Shown: positions 47,145-58,705 of the stretch, one piece after another
Layout of the letters: the number at the start of each line of letters is the position of its first letter
How positions within the stretch are numbered: position 1 is the stretch's first letter
Source: Delphinapterus leucas
Taxonomy: Eukaryota > Chordata > Mammalia > Artiodactyla > Monodontidae
Length of the DNA: 64,000 bases
Reading direction: 5' to 3'
NCBI RefSeq assembly: GCF_002288925.2
Contig: NW_022098072.1
Coordinates: 25,497,296-25,561,295, forward strand
Made by a program: the position numbers and the translations under genes
The notes under the pieces: generated by a model
Seen by the model: the letters and a program-made list of their open reading frames with translations, nothing else
Told to the model about the DNA's origin: nothing
Database searches by the model: none

Positions 47145-49522
47145 TAATGATGCTGCGTTTACTAAGACAATAAAGTCGACACCTACATTTTAGAATAGAG
47201 AATAATGGTTCTCCACCTGGGCTGCTTATCTGCAACCTGAGGGGTAGGAACTGGCAGAAACATTTCTTTTGAGTCTCTGCCAGAATTAGCTGTGAGATAC
47301 TGAAATAAGCAGCCCAGTGGGTAGATGTTAACCATATTACCATCCTGCCCTGACAGGTGTATTTCTATTGACAGGTGGATACTCAGGTCAAGACTGTTCA
47401 TGTATTCACAGCTGCTGCCTCTTCACTTGCTGAATTTTCCAAAATCATTCATGCATCAAAGTGTGTTCCTAAAAGATTTGCCTGTGTCTATATGTTGTAA
47501 CCATTCAACTGAGATGCAAGAATCAACTAGATTCAGGGAATGACAATTTCAATTTGCAGGGACTTCCACTATTAGAGTAGAAATAAGTAGATCATCCATG
47601 GTCTGGTTGTTTTATTTGGACATATGGAGCCTTCATCAAATAATTAGCTTTAATCATTCGTTAATTAATATCTAATAATGATTTCCTAAATGTGTCAAAA
47701 CAAATAAAAGTGGGTGTTTGTTCTACTCTGTGACTGGAGAGTTATTGTGTATACGAAGATTCCTGTTTTTTTCTAGTGTCTTTGTGGCCTATGAACGGTC
47801 TACTTCTCTTTGAGTCCACCGTATTGCGTCTGCACATTCTCAGGCTAAGATGTGTTAACATGAAAAAGAGGTAGAAGTGTAATTAAAAACGACAACAATG
47901 AGCTGTACGTACTTCTATACCATTAGTGAACTAAGCTGTTCACCTTTAACACTGTAAAACCCTAAACAGTGATATTCAGCGCATGGTTCACTGTGATGAA
48001 AGTGGAAATTAGTTTATTGTTTCGGTCATTATTTTTGAAATTCACAATTTTACTTTATGCTAAATTAAGTGTAAAATTTAACAGTTTAATAGAGAAAGTT
48101 TAGAGATCCATGTCATTGAGGGGCCAGGACTCATATAAATAGCAGTTGACATCTGCTGCGTCACTGTCATATATTATGAGACATAAAGGAGAGAAGTGAT
48201 TTAAACTGTCATGCTGGTTCCTGGCATGAAAAGGTCTTTGAAGTGTAGAGTCTGAAGCTAGCCCTTGGTTCTTAGCATCTGTATCTTACAATGCATTAAA
48301 AGTATAATGGGCGTTCAGGAGCCCAGCAAAAGCCTGCATTATGTCCATTGCTGGGGAACATGTCTGGCTGTATGGTGGGTTGGCCACCAGAGATCTATTT
48401 GCATAAAGGACTTTAGAATCTCCTGGGCAGAGGTCCCATTCTAAGGGAAGAAAGAGACAGGCAGACAAGCTTAATCCAGCAGTAAAGTCTCCATCATCAT
48501 AAGGAAAAAGTCATTAATCTGTTCAATCCACAAAGGTTTATTGAACACCTATTATGAGATTCTGAGTTTACCATGGTGTCTGTTACTCAGATTTGTCTTC
48601 CACTCTAGCCTGACCTTATGGAGAGGGTGGATTCTGAACACAGAGTGGAAGGGGCACCTTTTTTGGTATCTACATAGGATGGCTTTTGTACTTTTTAAAA
48701 GGGAGTATAACATGAGAGACAGGATCTCCCCCCGGCTCCGCCCCTTCCACACACACACACCACGCATACCCATACATACATTGCCATAGGTCTTTGGGGA
48801 AGTGGAGATGGTGGCAATGCCAGCTGGGAAGCCACAGTGCCCAGCAGGGTTGGCTGCAGTACTGACAGACAGCCACTCCTGACGGTGCCCTGTGGTGCTG
48901 GCTGGCTGTGTGTCAGCAGAGCTAAGGAGCTGTTGAGGGTTCCTGAATGCTCTGAGAGCACGTTGCAGGGGCCAGGGCCCATGTTGGGCATGAGTCAGCC
49001 AAAGGGATGGAAAAAGAAGTAATTTCACATAAAGAGTTGTTAAGCTTTCTCCAAATATTTCAAAGATATTGTTTGAAGGAGAAATTGGAAAGATTGAAGT
49101 AACTTTTTTTCAGGACAATCACGTAGTCACCAATTTGACCAATTTCAACAAACTCTATCCAAATTAAGGGTTTGTGTAACTGAAGTCAGCTGGTCATTCT
49201 GTGGGTATAAACACAGATAATGGTAAGTGGGTGTCTGGTCCCTTTGCAGTCTTTCCCATGACGTGACTCTTTCCCATGCAGAGCACCGGGGCTATTCTGT
49301 CATGATGATTCTGGCCCCTCACCTCAAAAACCTTTTATTTTCAGTGTTGTTTCCCAGAGAGAGTTATCAATGCCATACTCTCAGAGTTTTAGGCTTGGAG
49401 GTTTGTACTTACTAATTTCACACAATTTAAAATTAGTGCCTCAAGCACAATAGATGCAGATAATAATACCAAGTAAACACATTGTTCTTAAATTTATGTT
49501 TAAATTTAAAAGTAATAAAAAT
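47145..49522. other. No gene recognised
   Basis: Long unassigned stretch with a short (CA)n at about 48750. The 158-codon - frame at 48552-49028 overlaps other frames of similar length and shows no domain. Confidence 0.5.
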
Positions 49523-49838
49523 GGGGCCTCCCTGGTGGTGCAGTGGTTAAGAATCCGCCTGTCAATGCAGGGGACACGGGCTCGATCTCTGGTCCGGGAA
49601 GATCCCACATGCCGCGGAGCAACTAAGCCCGTGCGCCACAACTACTGAGCCTGTGTTCTGGGGCCTGCGAGCCACAACTACTGAAGCCCACGTGCCTAGA
49701 ACCCATGCTTCGCAACTAGAGAAGCCACCACAATCAGAAGCCCGTGCACTGCAATGAAGAGTAGCCCCCGCTCGCCACAACTAGAGAAAGCCCACGCGCA
49801 GCAACGAAGACCCAGCGCGGCCAAAAATAAATAAATAA
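49523..49838 (+). mobile_element. CHR-1-type (long) SINE
   Basis: Head GGGGCCTCCCTGGTGGTGCA and a (TAAA)n tail. The flanking repeat is weak (TAATAAAAAT against TAATGAAAAAT), so this is an older copy or one with an altered tail. Confidence 0.92.
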
Positions 49839-51479
49839 ATAATGAAAAATAACTCAGAATCTAGTGATAGGTGTTCAATTAACCTTTGTGGATTGAGTGA
49901 ATGAATCACTCTTTCGTTATTAATTATACTGTTATCATATAATTATTTTCATTATTAATATTAATGATTATTACTGTGCTTTCAGAGGAACCTGATACAA
50001 TTCCAAGGTGGAAGACTTGTGATGATCAAGCTGAAGAGTAATGTGATAATCACATGAGGATGAGACACTGTTATAGAATTGTCAAGAACCACACACACGC
50101 ATGCACGCACATACACACGTGTCCACATGCACAGCACACAATGGTGGCAGGTATAATATTTTCCATGTGAGCACCTTCAAAATCCTTGAATTAGCAAGAC
50201 AAATAAACATATATTTTTTACCACTGAAACTTATACTATATGTAATGACACTTTAATTAGGCAAATTGTATTCTTTTATCAAAATATTTGTTTCCAGATC
50301 AGTTAATGTGCTTCTGAAATATTAATTTATTGAATTTTCCTTTTCTTTATGTGCACTCACTGTGTTTGGCTGGACTGTGACACCTTTGGAATGTAATTTT
50401 TAGACGGCAGCTGTGCAAATTTGACAGATAATCACTAACAAAAGAATGGTTTTGATTAGTCCCATAATGAACTATTATAATTAGCTTCTTTCAACAAGCT
50501 TACAAATACAAATATGTCCATAAATATTACATGTGTACTAAATGTGTGTACATTTTAATTTTAATGCTAATTCATATTTTTATACAGACTCAATACACGT
50601 TACCATTCAAGGTTGATTAAGTACAAGAGGGTTGAAATGCAGCCAATAAAACAAGATTAGAAAGAGATTAGCAACAAATTTTAATTAGAAAATTGCCACC
50701 TCAAATCCTTTTAGGAAGTAGGTAGACATAAATAATAAATAGAACCATTTAGAGGCTTTTCTTGACAAGTGGCTGGAATTCTGGAGGGCTGTATTCTAGT
50801 CACACCTCTAACTCTGGCTTTCCTAGTGACCTTTAGTAATTGTTTGGTAAATCTTTCAGAAGCTAGGACATATTAGGTGATCAATAAATGCCTCTGAATT
50901 TCATTAAGGTCAGGAGAAAGAATCTCAGGTTGTTTTCCTCACCGGACAATTTCCAAGGCCATCTGGAAGAGATCCTGGGACCAATCTAAAATAAGGCTCC
51001 TGGCTCTGATCTTTGGAGACTTCAGATATTTTGGATCGAGGATAGATTTTATGGACTTTTAAGAAGACCGAATATGTTTCAGTTTTTCAGCGTGAAAACC
51101 AAAATGTTAAAGATACTTTTAAATGTCACATAATCTAGACCTTGCCGTAAAGTTATCTGCAATTTACCATTAAACTGTTTCTTACCTGTTGGGCTTCAGT
51201 GGAGGTGTCCCAGAAGAAATGAGACTTGCTCTGTGTTTCAATGACCAGGGAATTATCTCCTTGAGGGTCACTCTGCCTGCATTCACCTTTGGGAACTTGC
51301 AGGGGCGCTACCCTTCAGGTCCTATGCTTCAGGACTTCTGCTTGCTTTGTTTGGAAATGCCCTTTGTGACTGACGGCTATTGCTCCCTCACCCTGTGATG
51401 CTGGAGGAGAATAAGCTAATTAAACACACCAGCATTTGCTGAGTGCTCTGTTTCCCCTGATTTCTTGCACTCATTTTCT
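49839..51479. other. No gene recognised
   Basis: AT-rich, unassigned; 50190-50720 lacks repeats and could hold conserved non-coding DNA, which cannot be told from one sequence. Confidence 0.5.
50086..50140 (+). repeat. Degenerate CA/CG alternating tract
   Basis: ACACACACGCATGCACGCACATACACACGTG and on: alternating purine-pyrimidine DNA, a diverged (CA)n microsatellite. Confidence 0.75.
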
Positions 51480-52010
51480 AAGGCTCCTAGAACAACTTAC
51501 CACAAACTTAGCGGCTTAAAACAACAAAAACTTATTCTTTCACATTTCTGTACATTTAAAAGTCCAACACAAGTTTCCCTGGGCTAAAATTAAGGTGTTG
51601 GCAGGGCTATGTTTCCTTCCGGAGGATCTAGGGAAAACTATTTCCTTGCTTTTTCCAGCTTCTTAAAGTTGCCTATATTCCTTGGCTTGTGGCCACCTCT
51701 CTCCATCTTCAAAGCCAGCAATGCTGCATCTCTCTGAAGGTCCCCAAAGTCTAAACCCATTTTTCCATTATCATCATCTCTCTGACTGTCCCCTTTTCTC
51801 TTTCTCTCTCCTACCTTTAAGGACCCTGTGGTTACATTGGGCCCACCCAGATAATCCAGGAAGCTCTCCCCATCTCGAAGTCCTTCACTTCATCACATCT
51901 ACAAAGTCCCTTCTGCCATGTAAGGTAACATATTCACAGGTTCCTGAGGTTAGGATGTATATGTCTTTGGAAGGAGGGCGTTATTCTGCCTATCACCCTT
52001 CTTATTATCA
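51480..52010 (-). mobile_element. ERVL-MaLR (MLT1-like) LTR, inverted
   Basis: On +, GGCTCCTAGAACAACTTACC, GCGGCTTAAAACAACAAAAAC and AATTAAGGTGTTGGCAGGGC through GCCCACCCAGATAATCCAGG are the reverse complement of an MLT1-like LTR. The 123-codon frame here is a by-product. Confidence 0.75.
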
Positions 52011-52089
52011 TTATGTTTCTTCAGGAATGGAGGAAGATAAAGTTGTTTTGTGAATTATTACTATAATTGTTATAACTTTCACTGTGATA

Positions 52090-52630
52090 GAATCACGGTT
52101 GAGAGATGTGGTCCATATTTGCAGAAATGGCCACGATAATTTTCTGTCCTATACACACTTTTGTGTCATCCCCTCTCACGCTGACTATGGGCTTGACCAT
52201 GTGGCATACTCTGGCCAATGAGAAATAACAAACAGGATGCAAACAGGTGCTTGAAGAATGCTTGCGTGTTGGGATTTGCCATCTCTTGCTATTCTTTACA
52301 CCCCTCTGACTACCATGAAGACACCCGAGTGAGTCTACTAAGAGGTGAGACACATGTAACCCAGGCACCTTTGTCATTGAGCCAATAGTCAGTATTGGCA
52401 AGTAGCACCAATCGATCAACTGCACAAGCCACCAACATTTAAGAGTGATCACCTTAGATCATCCAGTCACCAGATGACCTGCCAGAAACCACAGGTGCAT
52501 GAGGAAGGCCAGCAGTGTGGAGCCCAGCTGGGCCAGACCAGAAGGACTGCCCAGATAAGAAACAGAATCCTGAGCTAATCAGGATGTTTTGAGGGTGGTC
52601 TGTTATACAACAAAAGTTAATTAATGCAGG
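52090..52630. repeat. Old LTR/MER-type interspersed repeat, family unassigned
   Basis: The phrasing CCATGTGGCATACTCTGGCC..AATGAG and ...CCCAGATAAGAAACAGAATCC, GGTGGTCTGTTATACAACAA resembles old LTR-class repeats. I cannot name the family. Confidence 0.45.
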
Positions 52631-55600
52631 AAGTGACAGGCAAAATGGAAGCCAAAGCCAAGAATAAGGTTGAATAGAAAGAAAATTCAGTTACAAGGGA
52701 AAAGTGAAAAAGAATATCCCTTAAAGAAAAACCATAGATATGAAACTTTTGGGAGAGATTCTACGCACAGGAACAGCTAAGTACATTGAGTCTAACCCCT
52801 CTTTCCTCTCCGCCTTCATGCCCTCAACTCCGTGACATTCACTGTCAAAAGCATGCTCCAGTAATCGTTTTCATCTGATGGTATGATGTTATCTTGAAAG
52901 AGCTTAAACATCCCCTAATCTGATGCTCCTATTTTATTTAATAGAAAGCTCAAGCCCAAAGAGATGAACTGACTTGCCCATTTCACTTACATTTAGCTTA
53001 TATTTCCTTTGTGTTCAATGAAACAAATCTATTTCCTAAACACTTTTGAAAACGTTACAGTACTTACAGGAGAATGTTGTGTTCAGTTTCCTTCTTTTTC
53101 CTGTATCTCCTGATATAAGTCTCAGGATGGGTGGACCTATAGCCAGAAGCTTGGTGGCAAGGAGAGAGTATGACTCTTCCATGGTCAGCATACCCAGAGA
53201 ACTGTCTTTGAAAGGACACCTTTGCCTCATTCCTGGAAAAAATGAGCCAGAGATGGAGGATGCCATCCACGTGGCCTTACCAAAGAAACAGGCAGTTTTG
53301 CAGTTGGTCTTAAAGATTGTTCTCTGGTGCCTTTAAAGAAAAGGTAATGTAAAGCAAAGCTGTGCGCATTTAGAAAGGTTGGAGGTGAGCCAGCTCTTTG
53401 AAATGATGTTACCAATCTTCTGGGAGCAACTCACCTTCTTGGTGGACTGTTTTTAAAGGGGAATGACATGTATGTTTAGAAACAATAAACCCTTTCACCA
53501 ACAGCTCCCCAAGACCTGGTAGACTGATATGGTTCACAAATTCAGACGTGATGGAACTAGCCCGATGAGGTACCAAGCATGCTGCTGCCTCCTTGATATG
53601 ATTGAAAGGCTATTGCTTTTCGACTGAGCTGACTCTAAATAACAGACACTTGTTCTTGGAATACCAATCAGGTGCTTTCTGTGGGAAATGCATATTGCTC
53701 TCAGTTCAGTTCTGCCTTTTCAATGCACCAATCCACTTCTAATCATTATGAAATAGCACTCTTATTCCTTAAAGTTACGATAAAATGTAATTGGAAATAA
53801 ATCTTTAAAAGCATAAAACATAAAGAAATTGTTCTTGTAAGATGTATCATAAGGTATAATTTATTAGGACCTTACCAAATGATCATATTTCGGACTAAAT
53901 TTCATCCTTGCACTAGCTGTAAAAGAAAAGTTTGCTATAAAAATTCATAAACAGATACTAGGGGGCCTGAGTAACCTACTTAAGAGGACAGACTGTTTTG
54001 AAATACTTGAAGTAACACCCATTTAGGAAAACAATATGCCAATTAAGAGGCTTTTATTTTGTAAAGCTGGTGCAATTAGATATTTATTTATCAATGCACT
54101 CGTTAGTATAGTTTGGTACTTTGCCTACTTGGGAATAATTGCAATGAATTTGCTTTAAAATATTTTCACCTTGTTAGCCTGAATTGCTAAGATTTTGCTG
54201 TATTTAGTCATTTTTAGAGGGAATGTTTTCAGCAAAGTTTTCTTTTCTGCTTAGACTGTGTCTGTTTTCATAAGTGGAAAATGGCTGCTGAGTGTGTGAA
54301 AAGAGTACAAAAGGCTTCAGCAGGCAGACACGATTTACGATCATTTGAAATTTTCCATCCATGGAAAATTCTCAAATTAAGCTTATGAAGACAATCCAAT
54401 TTAGCAGACTGATAAATGGACAAAGCACAAGCTCATTGGTAGGACTGGATTTGGGGCTGCACTTGTCCTTGGTTCTTACCTTCCCTTAGCACATCCCAGG
54501 AGTTTTTCACCGGTCCTGGAGCTTGTCCTCCAGCAGGGCCCTTGTTCCAGGGGCAGCACCCCAAGCAGTGCTCTCACAAGGCTCCATCAGCTTTAGTGGA
54601 AACTGTTCTGGCAATTGCTGGTCCATCAACATAACAGGTACCAAATCTAAGATCAGATGTGATTACAATGGATTTACATGCCTTTGCTTTATCACACATC
54701 ACCTAAAGACCCTGATGTCTTAGATTTTTTCCTATACTACAGTGTAATTAGTGGGAAAAATTAATACCTTCATCAGTTGAAGGTTTTTGTGGGGTGATTT
54801 CAGGTGACTACAAGATGGGCTTGGAATATGATGCCTGTCTATGGGTTTGCATGTCTCCTTTTCTCTCTGTTCCCTACTCTCTCTCACTCCCTTGGGACTC
54901 CTGTTCCTGTTTGTACAATTATAATTGGAATTCCCTGGCTTCCAAAATGGTGTCGTTTCAGCTTTACAATCCAGCAGAAACCTCACCGTTGCTTAAACAG
55001 TTTTTTACTCTTTGCAGCTGGAACTGTTTCACAAAACCGTATGGTGCCACCAAGCCTCTGGAAGAAATGCAAAGTTTTCATGATGTAAAAGGAATAACTT
55101 ACTAAAGAGAATCCTAGTGGATCTATTGTGATGAGCTGTAGATTCCTCTAGAGGTCGGTTACCTGTCTGATGACAACAGGAAACATTTTCTAAACAAGGA
55201 GGTTTGAAACCTCCAGTGGAGTGTGCTATTAAGGTCGTAGCATTTTTATTTCTACCTAGTTCAATCAGCAGTGGCTGTGACTGTTTTTTTGTTTTGTTTT
55301 ATGTTTGTTTTTTTTTCAGTGAAATGAAACCTGCCTCTAAAAACATCCTCCTAGGCCAGGCGTCCTGTTTTAGGTATCTGTGAGGAGGCCCCAAGGTCTA
55401 AAACAACTCTCAAACTTATTTAACAACTGGAAACTGCAACACTTTTTTTTTTCTGCATGTGATGAAGAAATACTTGCTTACTGAGCTAAAAGCAACAAAT
55501 TATAAAAGACAGCACAAGTCAAATAGAATCTTAGAATCAACTCTGATATATACTCTTGGTAGCAGCAGCAAAGTTGAAGAAAAATTTGGACTATAAAAGA

Positions 55601-56959
55601 TTATCACTGAAACATTTCTATTCATTACTTTTAAAAATTTCTCTATGAGTCTAGGAAAAGATTGCTATTTTTCAGTTTTACTGGTGGAATACCTAGGCTG
55701 AGTTTTTGAAACGTCAGTGTTCCAGTCGAGCATACTTTGACAGTTACTGGTATAAAACTGTATTAGCTGTAGAGTGCTCTAGGAAGATTTATAATAAAAT
55801 TAATGATAATGTGTTGATTATGTCCTTGAGTGTAGTATTCAATCAGTTTACTCTGACGGTTAGCTGAGAGTTGAGGCATAGAGAAGTCTGATGCTAAGTT
55901 CCTTATGTTTGATTTCCTTCACGGCTTAGATGAGAGTGATTGACATTTAGACCCAAGACTCTCACTCCAGACTCACTGTGCAGTCAGTGAGAAGCTGGCC
56001 TCTAAGCATGTGCTGGTGTCATGCCTGTTCCATGCTGAGAAAACAGCACCAATGCTAATTGAAACGGTAGAGATGATTACCAAGGCTGAAGCTTGAGAAG
56101 CAACATATACCGACAATGAAGGGCAAAGGGCTATTTATTTAGAAAAGTTCACCATCAATCACTGGACAGGATGAACAACTCATGGAGAAAATCAACACTT
56201 AGTACAATCAAAAGGGAATCCACTGTTATTTGCTAGGCACTCTCAATGTGAACAAAACTCGCTTAAACATCTTCCACTGGATAAGCAACCATGATTGTGA
56301 AAAATCCATCTTATTATTATTATTATTTTTTCTGTTGATACCTCTTTCCAAGGTTTTCCAAACTATATTTAAGCATCTATAAATGCAGAACAGTACAGGC
56401 TATCTGATGTTAGCAAGCACCCAATTTAGCATTAATTTCTCTGGATGGAAATCTGAGCCATATGTTTATGTTAGTAATAGCAACACTCCGTAATTTGATC
56501 ATTCCTGAGCAGGCTGATGTAGTTTCATCTCAAAGAGGGAGTTCTGAGAGTTTGCGGAAGCATCAGCAGCTTTCAGTACAGAGGCTACACAAATTTTCTA
56601 ATCTTATTTAATTTCTCTATTGGTCTGACTTTGATTAGAGGTTCGTATAAAACTGTGATTCTTCTATGCCTTGATTATATTAAAGTATTTCTTGTCTGTC
56701 TCCTAGCACCAGGAGCAACTGCAAGTAAGTTAATTGTTACAAGGTTGTAGCAGAGAAGCACAAGTGCTCTTTGAGGTGGCTGTTATACTAGATTTCCAGA
56801 TGGTTGAGATATTTTTAAAAAATATATCCAACCTTGCTTCATATCACAAGGGTACAGAAATCCAACGGAGAAGTGCATCTTTCCAAGTGCTCTCATGTGC
56901 ACATAAACAGCTTTGACTTTGGGAGCCAGCAAGGGGCACATAAAACAAAATGAGTAAAA
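52631..56959. other. Repeat-poor DNA 3' of HS3ST5, no gene recognised
   Basis: Over 4 kb without an identifiable young SINE, L1 or LTR. Several frames of 60-103 codons (for example 54794-55105) show no domain or splice logic. Part may belong to a longer HS3ST5 3' UTR if the AATAAA at 56139-56134 (-) is used. Confidence 0.5.
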
Positions 56960-57774
56960 AAAAAATTGCACATAGAGTAATTTTAATCCATTCCATTTTT
57001 TAAATACCACAATAAATTTAATGTTCACAATAAATTAAATAGCCATATTCAGTTTACAAAATAGAATTAGTGTGAAACCAGTATTTACAACTATATACAC
57101 TATGTACAGGACATTTCTCTTTGTTGACATAGAACACGGAAGTAAAAGGACTTGACTTTCCGATGTGTGACTGACATGCTACAAGTGACACCATGGTCCA
57201 TATGAGAAAACGATAGTGCAAAATCACCACAGGAACTTTGGAACGATGTCAATTTTATGAGATAAGACATTTTTTTAAATAATAAGAAAATAGTATTTTC
57301 TGTTTTCATGGCATCAATTCAGCATCTGAATTAAAGAGTCAGCTTTCCCTTAGAAAAGAATGCATAACCGAATCCTCTACTTCCTGAAACTTCACAGCCA
57401 TTGGTACATTTTCACATGTTAATCTTTTGGCTTAAATCTATGAAAATGGCAGGCGACAAATTCTGACTCAAAGGAAGACTAACTCTTTGAGAATAGCTGA
57501 AGTCACTTTCCCCCAGTACCACCACCTCTTCTTTTTGTAAATAGCATAAAAGATGCAACTATGTAGACAGCAAATTGGTTTGTTTTTTGTTTTTGTTTTT
57601 GTAAATTTTCAGTAGAAAAAGAGCTGATCTTATATTTGGTCACACACTGCGTATGTACAAGTATACATGGAAAAATGACTTGGACAGTTGTGTCTATAGG
57701 AAAAGTGCATATTTTAATCCAGACGAGACATTGTGTGTCCCCAGGCACAACACATAGTGTTGTATGACATTATT
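56960..57774 (-). other. HS3ST5: Probable HS3ST5 3' UTR with a candidate poly(A) site
   Basis: Downstream of the stop on the - strand is about 800 nt of AT-rich sequence without recognisable repeats. The - strand carries ATTAAA at 56987-56982, followed by a T-rich then GT-rich stretch (56965-56935). This is the usual layout of a cleavage site. A further AATAAA lies at 56139-56134 and could end a longer transcript. The end is inferred from motifs only. Confidence 0.4.
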
Positions 57775-58705
57775 TTAGGGCCAGTTCAATGTCCTCCCAG
57801 TGATCTGGTAAAATTTTTGATTGAAAGGGTGAAAGAATTTGCGCAATTTGGTAATGACAGAGGGGTCCACCTCTGGATGAATGCGCCCCTTGCTGCCCGC
57901 CAGGCACTTATTAAAGATAATGTTAAATCGCAAGCAGTAAAACCCTCTGGTAGCATTGAAATACAAATTGTATTGACTTATCCTCGGGGGAAGATTTAGG
58001 AACTTCTCCACCAGTTGAAGTTCTGGCAGGGGTTCCGTGATGAGGCGATCTCCATCGACGATGTGAAATTGCTCAATTGGAAAGTACTTCAACCACCGTT
58101 CCAGATGTTTGGTGTAGACGCTGGTTCTTACTGCCTTGTACTTTGTGTTCACTTCACAGGTATTAGGGTCTATAGCCAGCTTCTCAAACTTGTAATAGGT
58201 TTTATTCTTCCTCTCCTTCCCCTCTAGCACCTGAGTGTAATCAGAAATAGCTCTTGTGGTTGGCTCCCTGACAATGATCAACAACTTGATAGACGAGTTC
58301 ATTTTGTAAATCCTTTCTGGAACTTCCTCCGTGATAAAATATGCTGGGCTCTTTTCAATTGTGATTTGCTGAGGGTAGGAAAAAGGCATCTTTTTCCTAT
58401 ACCACTCAATACCCTTGGCATAATTCTCATCATTGTCAAAAAAGTGGATTTCTTGAGAGGCTTTGACCACTGCCGGATGGAGGTTCAGCATCTCAAGCAG
58501 GGCCCTGGTGCCTCCTTTCCTCACCCCGATGATAATGGCCTTGGGGAGCTGCTGGACCAGGTCATGAAGGCGTACCTGCTCCTTGGAAGAGTTGCCCTTC
58601 CGAAACTCGTGCAGCAAGCCACGCTTAAACTGCAGGGCGCGCAGGGGGAATTCAGCCTGACCACGGGCTCCGAACCGGCCTTCGATGGGGCAAATGGGTT
58701 GTAGC
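57775..58705 (-). CDS. HS3ST5: HS3ST5 coding exon 2: sulfotransferase domain of heparan sulfate 3-O-sulfotransferase 5
   Basis: The enzyme moves sulfate from PAPS to the 3-OH of glucosamine in heparan sulfate, in the Golgi lumen; the isoform-5 enzyme is known to make both antithrombin-binding and HSV gD-binding sites. This exon encodes residues 36-345. Visible motifs are the 5'-phosphosulfate loop K99-GGTR, the family's catalytic glutamate E121 in QEIHFFD, the 3'-phosphate-binding R182 and S190 in the IVREPTTRAIS stretch, and a C-terminal PAPS segment K308-GRIHP. C293 and C303 are placed like the family disulfide. Sequons lie at N74, N172, N203 and N286. A splice acceptor (pyrimidine-rich tract, then CAG) sits at 58706-58708. 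The frame stays open past it to an ATG at 58740, but those residues are intronic. No stop, frameshift or lost key residue is seen. The total of 345 residues is one fewer than the 346 I recall for human; the difference is in a Gly/Arg-rich stretch near residue 48. Confidence 0.97.

Noticed and set aside
48552..49028. 158-codon - frame
   Set aside because: Several overlapping frames, no domain, and a (CA)n tract inside; no splice or promoter context.
58015..58704. Open frames of 70 and 112 codons on + over HS3ST5
   Set aside because: Antisense shadows of the conserved sulfotransferase exon.
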